Below are positions 1-6,394 of a stretch of 7,365 nucleotides of DNA, in pieces. Under the pieces are notes generated by a model that worked only from the letters and a program-made list of their open reading frames with translations, was not told where the DNA came from and ran no database searches. Numbering within the stretch: position 1 is the first letter of the stretch; the number at the start of each line of letters is the position of its first letter. The DNA comes from Christiangramia sp. (lineage in GTDB: Bacteria > Bacteroidota > Bacteroidia > Flavobacteriales > Flavobacteriaceae): positions 1-7,365 of the forward strand of contig JAGXII010000141.1 of the NCBI GenBank assembly GCA_024635735.1. The letters run 5' to 3'. Made by a program: the position numbers and the translations under genes.

Positions 1-18
1 ATTGATAGGTTTTAGTCA

Positions 19-1065
19 TCAGAAATTGCCATTATTCACATCCTTTATAAATTTTATAACTCCATCAAAATAATTTTCCTGATCATCATACTGAGCCAGG
101 TGGCTGCCATTAGGACAAAACAGGAAGCGTCCATTTTGAACTTCCCCGGCCATCCACTTCATATATTCCGGATCCATGGTATCATATTTTGCTCCTATCA
201 TTAAGGTGGGTACTCTTATATTTTTCAGTTGAGCTGAGACATCCCAGTCTTTTAAGGTCGCGTCACCAGCCATTCCAAACTCACTGGGACCCTGCATATA
301 AACATAAATTCCGGGATTTAAATGTTGAAAAAGAAGATTGACTGATTTTGGCCACTTCTCCAGTGGCATTCTTAAAGTATGTTCAGTATAATAATGTTTC
401 ATTAAAAGCTCCTCATAGCGGGGATTTCCATAGTCATTATTAGCTTCAATTTCCTTAACCTCGGCAAGTACCTCAGGCGGCATCATCGGGCCAAGCACCT
501 CTTCAGCATATTTGGAGTATTCGGGTGCACTCGCCATCATATTGGAGACGATAAGACCTTTTAAATTATCCTGGTATTTTAAGGCGTATTCCATAGCCAG
601 AATCCCTCCCCAGGATTGTCCCATTAAATAGAAGTTATCTTTATTTAGCCCCAGTGCCTTTCTTACCTGCTCCACCTCTTCAACATAATGTTCGATGGTC
701 CAGAGATCGGGATCGTTAGGCTGGTCGCTATAATAAGAATCCAGCTGATCGTAGTAAAAATATTCTATTTCAGCCTTTGGAAAATACGAGTCGAAACAAG
801 TAAACTCTTCGTGGGTCCCGCCCGGTCCACCGTGCAATAACAGTACTTTCATTTTAGGATTATTGCCTACCTGCTTGGTGTATACATTAAATGTCCCCTT
901 AGGTGTTTCTACGGGCACCATTTTAATACCTCCGGTAAATTCCACATCGGTTCCCGAATAATCCAGGTAAGCATCAGGCAGGCTTGCTGCATCGGCATTA
1001 TGCTGGGCGATTATAGTTCCAAGACTCAAAAGAAATAGAAGGCTTAGGTTTAATTTTAATTTCAT
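19..1065 (-). CDS. Secreted proline iminopeptidase-family alpha/beta hydrolase (peptidase family S33)
   Basis: This 348-residue protein probably removes N-terminal residues, classically proline, from short peptides outside the cytoplasm. Residues 1-21 form a signal peptide (KLKLN, a Leu-rich core, then IIAQ). The alpha/beta-hydrolase core follows: oxyanion-hole motif HGGPGG at 78-83, nucleophile elbow GQSWGG at 149-154 with Ser151, acid Asp295 in GAKYDTMDP, and His322 in NGSHLAQYD. A helical cap lies around 175-260. These motifs and their order match S33 prolyl aminopeptidases and tricorn-factor-F1-like enzymes. The segment after HGGPGG reads YYDQLDSYYSDQP (105-116), where family members usually have Gly in place of the Asp. 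The start is the ATG that gives the complete signal peptide, preceded by an A-rich stretch rather than a Shine-Dalgarno sequence. It sits 39 bases downstream of the S9 peptidase gene on the same strand, so cotranscription is likely. The family call is firm; the exact substrate is inferred. Confidence 0.9.
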   Translation of the reverse strand: MKLKLNLSLLFLLSLGTIIAQHNADAASLPDAYLDYSGTDVEFTGGIKMVPVETPKGTFNVYTKQVGNNPKMKVLLLHGGPGGTHEEFTCFDSYFPKAEIEYFYYDQLDSYYSDQPNDPDLWTIEHYVEEVEQVRKALGLNKDNFYLMGQSWGGILAMEYALKYQDNLKGLIVSNMMASAPEYSKYAEEVLGPMMPPEVLAEVKEIEANNDYGNPRYEELLMKHYYTEHTLRMPLEKWPKSVNLLFQHLNPGIYVYMQGPSEFGMAGDATLKDWDVSAQLKNIRVPTLMIGAKYDTMDPEYMKWMAGEVQNGRFLFCPNGSHLAQYDDQENYFDGVIKFIKDVNNGNF

Positions 1066-1078
1066 ACTATTTTATTTA

Positions 1079-1094
1079 TCCGGCACAAACCGGA
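1079..1094 (-). repeat. Short inverted repeat in the gap between the two peptidase genes
   Basis: TCCGG and CCGGA flank a six-base CACAAA spacer, forming a possible 5-bp GC-rich hairpin in the 39-base gap between the S9 and S33 genes. No T-tract follows it on the minus strand, so it does not look like a terminator. It could be an intercistronic RNA structure ending about 13 bases before the S33 start codon, or chance. Confidence 0.3.
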
Positions 1095-1104
1095 GAGTTC
1101 ATTT

Positions 1105-3129
1105 TTAATTATTTCTATATTTTTCAAACCACGCCAGAACCGCCGCGATCTTGGCAACCAGATTACTTGGCCTATTAGCGATCCCATGTCCAGAATTTGG
1201 AATGCGAACCATTGCTGTCTCCACTCCTTCAAGTTTTAAAGCCGAGTAAAATTGCTCTGATTCTGCTATTGGAGTGCGATAATCCTGTTCTCCTGTAAGA
1301 AGCATAGTTGGAGTTGTAACATTCCCCACGTAAGAGATAGGTGATCTTTTAAGGTAAGATTCCGGGTCTTCCCAGGGTTTTTTCTCAAACCAGTATTTGC
1401 TAAAAAATCCCGGGCCATCGGCATACAGCACAAAACTATACCAGTTTATAACCGGTTTTGCTACTACCGCAGCTTTAAATCTATCTGTCTTCCCTACGAT
1501 CCATGCGGTAAGTACTCCGCCACCGCTTCCTCCGGTCACAAAAAGATTATTATCGTCAACATAGCCCTTTTCCAGAACGGCATCTACCCCAGACATAAGG
1601 TCATCGTAATCGTGGTTTGGATAATCATGATGGATTAAATTCCCGAATTCTTCTCCATAGCTGGTGCTGCCTCGGGGATTGGAATAAAGCACTACATAGC
1701 CCGCTGCCGCATAGGCTTGAATCTCGGCTGAAAACACCGAACCATAACTGGCGAAAGGCCCCCCATGAATTTCGAGAATGAATGGATATTTTTTAGAGGG
1801 ATCAAAATCTGGTGGTGTTACGATCCAGCCCTGAATTTCATGTTGATCGAATGAAGATTTCCAGGTAATCTCTTCTACTTTTCCCAGCTTCCGAAAGGAA
1901 AAAAGATCTTCATTTAGACTGGTTATCACTTTCGGTTTTCCGCCATCACTTACGGCAAGATCTGCAGGACGCTCCGTTGTACCTATAGTATAGGCTACAG
2001 TTCCATTTTTCGAAACTGAATAAGACGCGGCATTATAAGGTCTACCCAGGGAGAGGCCTCCCAGATTTTCAGCGATGGTTTTTACATTCCCCTTAAGATC
2101 TATGTAGCCAATTTTGGTACTTCCGCGATCGTCATATTGAAAATAAAGGCCCCTGCCCTTTTCATCCCAGTTTATATCGGAGATATTCCTGTCAAAGTCT
2201 CCAGAAATAAGCCTTGAATTATTTCCGTCAATATCGGCGACATACAAATTATTTAGCTGATAGCCCTGATACCTGTCATCAAAACCCAGGTAAGCGATCT
2301 TTTTGCCATCGGGAGAAATTTCAGGATCACGGTCTGGCCCCAACCTATCGGTAATCGCTTTTACATCTCCTGAGTTTATCTGTAATTGATAAATTTCAGA
2401 ATTATTAGGCTCCAGATCAGCATTTTCATGAAGGTTTGCTGAAAAATATAATTGAGAATTGTCTTCAGACCAAACAGGAGTCCCATGATCAAATTCACTA
2501 AAAGTGAGCTGGCGCGGAGTTCCTCCATCTGTAGAAAGAATAAATATCTGATCATTTCCAGATTTGTAATAGCCTTCGCCGTCACCGCGATAATTAAGTT
2601 TATCAATATATTTTGGCGGGTCGTTCCAATTGGCTCCTTCAGGTTTTGGAGGTAGTTTCACAATAGATTCAGACTTTTTCGGGACGAACATGGTAAACGC
2701 AAGCTGTTTCCCATTTCCGGACCAGCTAACTGCTCCCGGACTTTCAGAAGTATTAGTAAGAGGAAAAACTTCACGGGAATCCAGCCACATTAGAAATAGT
2801 TTCGTTTTATCGTCCTGCATGTTAGACCGGAAAACGATCTTTTTACCGTCAGGCGACCAGCGTGGTGCCGCATCATTATGATTTCCGGAAGTAAGAGGTC
2901 GATTTTGAGTACCGTCGGGATTCACGATCCATAAATTAGACAGATCCTTATCTGTCATAATATCCTTAAAATTCCTGACGTAAATGATCTTATCGCCATT
3001 GGGAGATATTTGTGGATCTGAGACATATTCGAGATCAAATATGTCGGTAAGCTGGAAATTGGTCTTATTCTGTGATTGAAGATTCGTAAATAAAATCAGG
3101 AAGAGCAGTAGAGTAAAAATTCTTTTCAT
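1105..3129 (-). CDS. Secreted S9-family serine peptidase (prolyl oligopeptidase / acylaminoacyl-peptidase type)
   Basis: This 674-residue exported peptidase cleaves short peptides and probably releases N-terminal dipeptides or blocked residues. Residues 1-20 are a signal peptide ending in LQSQ. Seven TolB/PD40-type propeller repeats can be read: SPNGDKIIY (42), SPDGKKIVF (92), SGNGKQLAF (137), SEDNSQLYF (221), SPDGKKIAY (272), DEKGRGLYF (322) and SKNGTVAY (373). That fits a seven-bladed beta-propeller which filters substrates by size. The catalytic alpha/beta-hydrolase domain covers about 425-674: HGGP at 455-458, GGSGGG with Ser535, Asp616 in GEQDYRTP, and His648 in NSGHGIANRPS. The GEQDYRTPIAESEQFY and HGIANRPSN signatures favour the S9C (acylaminoacyl-peptidase-like) branch over classical DPP IV. 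Length and domain order are complete. It probably forms an operon with the S33 hydrolase downstream. A terminator lies between it and the small secreted gene upstream, so it should have its own promoter in 3130-3238, where I see no convincing TAnnTTTG element. Confidence 0.93.
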   Translation of the reverse strand: MKRIFTLLLFLILFTNLQSQNKTNFQLTDIFDLEYVSDPQISPNGDKIIYVRNFKDIMTDKDLSNLWIVNPDGTQNRPLTSGNHNDAAPRWSPDGKKIVFRSNMQDDKTKLFLMWLDSREVFPLTNTSESPGAVSWSGNGKQLAFTMFVPKKSESIVKLPPKPEGANWNDPPKYIDKLNYRGDGEGYYKSGNDQIFILSTDGGTPRQLTFSEFDHGTPVWSEDNSQLYFSANLHENADLEPNNSEIYQLQINSGDVKAITDRLGPDRDPEISPDGKKIAYLGFDDRYQGYQLNNLYVADIDGNNSRLISGDFDRNISDINWDEKGRGLYFQYDDRGSTKIGYIDLKGNVKTIAENLGGLSLGRPYNAASYSVSKNGTVAYTIGTTERPADLAVSDGGKPKVITSLNEDLFSFRKLGKVEEITWKSSFDQHEIQGWIVTPPDFDPSKKYPFILEIHGGPFASYGSVFSAEIQAYAAAGYVVLYSNPRGSTSYGEEFGNLIHHDYPNHDYDDLMSGVDAVLEKGYVDDNNLFVTGGSGGGVLTAWIVGKTDRFKAAVVAKPVINWYSFVLYADGPGFFSKYWFEKKPWEDPESYLKRSPISYVGNVTTPTMLLTGEQDYRTPIAESEQFYSALKLEGVETAMVRIPNSGHGIANRPSNLVAKIAAVLAWFEKYRNN

Positions 3130-3238
3130 AGAAGTGTAGTTATTTAAATTTCAGATGCACAATTCTGCGCACCATAATTTATAACATATTTTGATATCAA
3201 TTAATTTATTTATTCAAGTAATGTACTGGATATGAAAG

Positions 3239-3264
3239 AAAAGGCTGATTTTCATCTGCCTTTT
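3239..3264 (-). terminator. Intrinsic terminator after the small secreted-protein gene
   Basis: On the minus strand, AAAAGGCAGAT pairs with ATCAGCCTTTT with a single T/T mismatch around a short GAAA loop. It is followed by a further T-rich run (CTTTC). It begins seven bases after the stop codon of the 3272-3712 gene. The A-stem/T-tail layout is typical of a Rho-independent terminator and should separate that gene from the S9 peptidase gene 110 bases further on. Confidence 0.75.
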
Positions 3265-3271
3265 AGAAACT

Positions 3272-3712
3272 TTATTGAATCATATTCCGACCAATTTCGG
3301 TTTTCCAGGTTTCAACATGGGAATAGAATTCCTGGATTTTTGCCATTGCTTTATCCCCGTCTCCGGCAAGTTTTCCCATTTCCTGAAACCACTTTACGTC
3401 CTCCGGACTTATTTCCCAGTTTAAAGACCCAACACCTTCAGGCATCTTCCAGGCTATGATATAATCATATTCCCCGGTGGTCATATCCATTGCAAAAGCA
3501 GGCGGATTAATACCTGCATTCGCATCGGCTTTGGCGAAATAATCCTCTATAATTTTTACCCCGGCGTCTTTCTCTCCCGGATTAAACTTTACATAAGCAA
3601 CCATATGCCAGTTGGTATTCTCATGTTTCTTTTCTTTCATGTCCTGGGCGGATAAATTCAGACTTGTTACTAAAATTAAAATACCCGCTGCAAAAGTTTT
3701 TAATGCATTCAT
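3272..3712 (-). CDS. Small secreted protein, probable dimeric alpha/beta-barrel (ferredoxin-like) fold, function unknown
   Basis: This 146-residue protein is exported: residues 1-23 form a signal peptide with a hydrophobic core and a LSAQ cleavage site. The mature part starts with a charged stretch (DMKEKKHENTN). It then reads as strand (WHMVAYVKFN, 35-44), helix (EKDAGVKIIEDYFAKADAN, 47-65), strand (PAFAMDMTT, 71-79), strand (EYDYIIAWKM, 81-90) and helices over 101-138. That order resembles dimeric alpha/beta-barrel proteins (NIPSNAP/ABM-like). I see no metal-binding or catalytic signature, and Trp35, Trp88, Trp99 and Trp108 are the notable aromatic residues. It is the first gene of the minus-strand group and has its own terminator. 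The ATG is supported by the signal peptide and an A-rich upstream stretch. The gene is clearly real; the fold is an inference from the pattern and the function is not known. Confidence 0.82.
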   Translation of the reverse strand: MNALKTFAAGILILVTSLNLSAQDMKEKKHENTNWHMVAYVKFNPGEKDAGVKIIEDYFAKADANAGINPPAFAMDMTTGEYDYIIAWKMPEGVGSLNWEISPEDVKWFQEMGKLAGDGDKAMAKIQEFYSHVETWKTEIGRNMIQ

Positions 3713-3745
3713 AATTTGATGGTTTTAGTTAGTAATAATGAATTA

Positions 3746-3774
3746 TCGGTCTAAACCGAGTAGTTTAAACCACT
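3746..3774. promoter_or_regulatory. Two adjoining palindromes, candidate operator in the divergent intergenic region
   Basis: TCGGT-CTAA-ACCGA (3746-3759) is a perfect 5-bp inverted repeat. It runs directly into AGTAGTTTAAACCACT (3759-3774), a 16-base palindrome with one mismatched pair centred on GTTTAAAC. The pair also forms a direct repeat TYTAAACC at 3750 and 3764, 14 bases apart. They lie 34-62 bases upstream of the small secreted gene on the minus strand and about 160 bases upstream of the methyltransferase start. A regulator-binding site or a 5'-UTR hairpin is plausible, but no factor can be named. Confidence 0.35.
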
Positions 3775-3922
3775 GCAGAAGTCGGGAAGGTTAATAATAG
3801 GAGGGCTGAAATTATAATCGTAACCTGTTGATATTATCTAAATTAGTGATTTTTATTTAATAGGTAAGATTTTTATTTCCGGGATGTATGACAAGAAGGG
3901 TTTCTTAGAAATTTCGAATCGC

Positions 3923-3930
3923 TATTTTTG
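3923..3930 (+). promoter_or_regulatory. Bacteroidota-type -7 promoter element (TATTTTTG) for the RNA methyltransferase gene
   Basis: TATTTTTG matches the TAnnTTTG -7 consensus used by the Bacteroidota primary sigma factor. The expected -33 TTG is not clear; TTTC at 3901-3904 is the nearest candidate at suitable spacing. Transcription would start at about 3934-3938, on or next to the ATG at 3935. That implies a leaderless or nearly leaderless mRNA and argues against translation from the upstream ATG at 3884. Confidence 0.55.
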
Positions 3931-3934
3931 TAGT

Positions 3935-4483
3935 ATGACGAATCGAAAATTAAAAAATGCAGAACTGGAGCGGAAAAGTGTTTCTGAATTTAAGGAAGCA
4001 GAAAAAACTCCCATTATTGTTATTCTGGACAATATAAGAAGCCTTAATAATATAGGCTCGGTATTTCGCACGGCTGATGCATTTCTTATTAAAAAGATCT
4101 ATTTATGCGGCATTACGGCAAGGCCTCCTCATAAGGATATTCAAAAAACAGCCCTGGGAGCAACAGATACTGTAGATTGGGAATATATTGAAGACACTTT
4201 GGAACTGGTGGAAAATCTAAAAAAGGAAGGCGTTAAGGTATTTTCTATAGAACAGGCCGAAAATTCTGTAATGCTGAATGATTTTCAAGTTGAGAAAGGA
4301 AATACTCTCGCAGTCATTTTTGGAAATGAAGTCAAAGGAGTTCATCAAAACGTTGTTTCTGCAAGCCATGGTGTCATCGAAATCCCACAACTGGGAAGTA
4401 AGCATTCTTTAAACATAGCCGTTAGTACCGGTGTGGTTCTCTGGGATCTCTTCAGCAAACTAAAGGCACAGAAGAAAACATAA
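3935..4483 (+). CDS. TrmH/SpoU-family RNA 2'-O-methyltransferase
   Basis: This SPOUT-class enzyme transfers a methyl group from S-adenosylmethionine to a ribose 2'-OH in tRNA or rRNA in the cytoplasm. All three SpoU motifs are visible. Counting from the chosen start: motif 1 has N33, then NIGSVFRTADAF at 39-50 with Arg45; motif 2 is FGNEVKGV at 129-136 with Glu132; motif 3 is IPQLGSKHSLNIAV at 150-163 with Asn160. Together they form the knotted SAM site. The frame stays open back to an ATG at 3884, which would add 17 residues (MYDKKGFLEISNRYFCS). I prefer the ATG at 3935 because the promoter-like TATTTTTG lies inside that extension and the shorter 182-residue form begins at the usual basic N-terminus (MTNRKLKNAELERK). 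It lacks the N-terminal substrate-binding domain of larger RlmB-type enzymes. The target nucleotide cannot be told from the sequence. It is monocistronic as far as can be seen. Confidence 0.9.
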   Translation: MTNRKLKNAELERKSVSEFKEAEKTPIIVILDNIRSLNNIGSVFRTADAFLIKKIYLCGITARPPHKDIQKTALGATDTVDWEYIEDTLELVENLKKEGVKVFSIEQAENSVMLNDFQVEKGNTLAVIFGNEVKGVHQNVVSASHGVIEIPQLGSKHSLNIAVSTGVVLWDLFSKLKAQKKT

Positions 4484-4528
4484 ACAATAAGGGCAGTTAT
4501 GCTCCAATTGTTGATGCATATTTGACAT

Positions 4529-4584
4529 TTTTTAGTCGATTGTTAAATAAGTGCTATTCGTCGTGTTTATTTGTTTTTAGTCGA
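4529..4584 (+). repeat. 11-base direct repeat upstream of the beta-helix lipoprotein gene
   Basis: TTTTTAGTCGA occurs at 4529-4539 and again at 4574-4584, an exact 11-base copy 45 bases apart. The 216-base gap 4484-4699 is otherwise AT-rich with no reading frame of note. The copies lie just upstream of, and within, a possible promoter, so they could be binding sites for a regulator. Chance is not excluded in such AT-rich DNA. Confidence 0.35.
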
Positions 4585-4601
4585 ATTTTATTCTTAGTTT
4601 G
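4571..4601 (+). promoter_or_regulatory. Possible promoter for the beta-helix lipoprotein gene
   Basis: TTG at 4571-4573 is followed after 20 bases by TTAGTTTG (4594-4601), one mismatch from the TAnnTTTG -7 element. Spacing fits Bacteroidota promoters. It would give a leader of roughly 90 bases before the GTG start. TTTATTTG at 4566-4573 is an equally imperfect alternative. Confidence 0.3.
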
Positions 4602-4699
4602 TATTGGTCCGCCTTAAGTTGAATTTTTGATTTTTAAATACTTAACTTTAACTCAAGTCACCACCCGAAGATCCATTAACCTAATCTCATGGCTTAACC

Positions 4700-6343
4700 G
4701 TGAAACAGCTTTCTAGTTACTTAGGCCTTCTTTTTTTGCTGGTCATTATATCATGTAGCCCCGAACCTACAGTGAATCCTCCTGAACCAACTCCAAATGA
4801 GGAGGATCTTAGCCTTTTCTATATTAGTCCTTCTGGAAACGATACTAATTCCGGCCATTCCCCTGAAACTCCCTGGAAATCTTTGAGTATGATAAGCAGC
4901 CATGATTTCGATCCCGGCTCTAAAATTTTATTACAGGCAGAAAAAACACATTCAGGGAATTTTGATTTTGATGAAAATGATGGCGGAGATTCTCAAAATC
5001 CGGTAATTATAAGTACTTACGGCGAGGGGAAAGCAACTATCGATGCCGGGGATGACTTCGGAATATATGTACTTAATTCGGCTGGTTTTAAAATTGAAAA
5101 CCTCATTGTAAAAGGAAGTGGGAAAGATTCAAATGAAAATTCAGGAATTCATTTTTATAATGACCTGGATGATGATATCAAACTTACAGGAATTAATATC
5201 TCAAATTGTGAGGTATATGGTTTCCGGGATTTCGGAATTGCAATTGGAGCTAAAAATGGAAATTCAGGATTTACTGAAGTTCTAATTGAAAAGAATAAAG
5301 TGCATGATATTCTTGATGTTGGCATTTCTTCCTATGGATTCTTTTCTTCAGACAAAACCGGTTATTCCCATTCCCAGATTGAAGTAAAACAATGTGAAGT
5401 TTATAATATATCAGGTTATGACAAACCTCAACATTCTGGTAACGGGATTTTGCTTTCGAACGTTCAAAATTCGTTAATAGACCGTAGTGTTGTATACAAC
5501 AGTGGCCACGGCAATACAAATTGCGGAGGTCCGGTAGGAATTTGGTACTGGGATTCAGATCATGTAAAAATTCAAAATTGTGAGGTTTATAATATGAGCT
5601 CAGGAAGCGGCTGTGATGGTGGCGGATTCGATTTTGACGGTGGCGTAACCAATGGGATTATGCAGTATAATTATTCGCACAATAATGAAGGAGCAGGATT
5701 TATGGTGGGTCAGTTTGAAGGAGCCAGGCCTATGCATGATGTTACTGTAAGATATAATATCAGTGAAAATGATGCCACTACAAACGGCGGTAGCGTTTAT
5801 CTTTTTAATGGAGATCTGGTAATGACCGATATTTATGTGTACAACAACACTTTATTTATCAACGAACAAAATACCAATTCCCGTTCGGCAGCAATCAAAC
5901 TCTTAGACTGGAAAAAAATAGAAGGTAATATTCATATTATGAATAATATACTATATGCCAACAATGGTGCCGACGCGGTGATCGTACCCGATGGATATTC
6001 TGCCAGCTTACAGGGCAACCTGTATTACAGTGCTACAAATCTCAATATTTCATATCACGGAAAAAACTATGGTTCCCTGGAATCATTCAGAGATACAGGT
6101 AATGAATTTTATAATGAATCGCCTGCCGGTGTTGAAGGGGATCCTATGCTCCAGAATCCAGGCGGTGGAAATATTATTGGCTTTGGGAATAATCTCAGTA
6201 TGCTCGAAGCTTATAAACTGAGTTCCAATTCTCCAGGTATTGATGCAGGAATTAATTTAAAAATTGACATAGGTGAATACGATTTTTACAAAAATACCAC
6301 TATTCATAACGGAAAGCAGGATATTGGAGCTCATGAAATTTAG
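4700..6343 (+). CDS. Lipoprotein with right-handed parallel beta-helix domain, substrate unknown
   Basis: This 547-residue protein is probably a surface or periplasmic carbohydrate-active or binding protein. Residues 1-18 are a lipoprotein signal with lipobox IISC (Cys19), then a Pro/Glu-rich linker (20-37). FYISPSGNDTNSGHSPETPWKSL (40-62) is the opening typical of bacterial pectate-lyase-like beta-helix proteins. From about 100 to 450 come parallel beta-helix coils of 29-33 residues, with CEVYG/CEVYN at 170, 232 and 294 and related turns (NKVHD 199, SVVYN 263, YNYSHNNEGAGF 323). The C-terminus has the common SPGIDAG and DIGAHE signatures (511-546). I see no conserved Lys/Arg/Asp set that would name a lyase or hydrolase family, so catalysis is unproven. 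GTG is the only sensible start: an in-frame TAA lies 18 bases upstream, and the next ATG falls after the signal. There is no Shine-Dalgarno sequence. No SusC/SusD pair or CAZyme neighbours are in the window. Confidence 0.87.
   Translation: MKQLSSYLGLLFLLVIISCSPEPTVNPPEPTPNEEDLSLFYISPSGNDTNSGHSPETPWKSLSMISSHDFDPGSKILLQAEKTHSGNFDFDENDGGDSQNPVIISTYGEGKATIDAGDDFGIYVLNSAGFKIENLIVKGSGKDSNENSGIHFYNDLDDDIKLTGINISNCEVYGFRDFGIAIGAKNGNSGFTEVLIEKNKVHDILDVGISSYGFFSSDKTGYSHSQIEVKQCEVYNISGYDKPQHSGNGILLSNVQNSLIDRSVVYNSGHGNTNCGGPVGIWYWDSDHVKIQNCEVYNMSSGSGCDGGGFDFDGGVTNGIMQYNYSHNNEGAGFMVGQFEGARPMHDVTVRYNISENDATTNGGSVYLFNGDLVMTDIYVYNNTLFINEQNTNSRSAAIKLLDWKKIEGNIHIMNNILYANNGADAVIVPDGYSASLQGNLYYSATNLNISYHGKNYGSLESFRDTGNEFYNESPAGVEGDPMLQNPGGGNIIGFGNNLSMLEAYKLSSNSPGIDAGINLKIDIGEYDFYKNTTIHNGKQDIGAHEI
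5207..5595 (+). repeat. Three evenly spaced copies of a CEVYN-coding element inside the beta-helix gene
   Basis: TGTGARGTWTATAATAT-like segments start at 5207, 5393 and 5579, exactly 186 bases (62 residues) apart. The second and third copies differ at one base in 17; the first is more diverged. They encode CEVYG, CEVYN and CEVYN, each in the same position of a beta-helix coil pair. The regular spacing suggests that the helix grew by duplicating a two-coil unit. Confidence 0.55.
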
Positions 6344-6365
6344 CTAAGTTAAAGCTGAATTGGTC

Positions 6366-6394
6366 AAAAAAGCAGGCGTGATGCCTGCTTTTTT
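6366..6394. terminator. Bidirectional intrinsic terminator between convergent genes
   Basis: AAAAAAGCAGGC (6366-6377) and GCCTGCTTTTTT (6383-6394) form a perfect 12-bp inverted repeat around the loop GTGAT. The A-run on one side and T-run on the other give a U-tract in both directions, so one hairpin can stop transcription of the beta-helix gene (stop at 6343) and of the HPPK-kinase gene. Its last base is shared with the stop codon of the minus-strand gene. Confidence 0.92.

Noticed and set aside
2376..2881. Overlapping open frames of 67-83 codons on both strands inside the S9 peptidase gene
   Set aside because: They lie wholly inside a well-supported gene, show no domain or signal pattern, and read as low-complexity shadow translations.
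3156..3171. TGCACAATTCTGCGCA inverted repeat upstream of the S9 gene
   Set aside because: The stem is only six pairs with one G-T pair in AT-rich DNA; too weak to call a regulatory structure.
3232..3459. Plus-strand 75-codon frame overlapping the small secreted gene
   Set aside because: It is antisense to a gene with a clear signal peptide and fold pattern, covers the terminator hairpin, and its protein has no recognisable features.
4689..4697. ATG at 4689 as the start of the beta-helix gene
   Set aside because: It is out of frame with the gene and reaches a stop after two codons; the GTG at 4700 gives the full lipoprotein signal.
5207..5595. Evenly spaced repeats as a CRISPR-like or mobile repeat array
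   Set aside because: The spacing is an exact multiple of three, the repeats are only about 17 bases and lie in a coding frame as beta-helix coil motifs.
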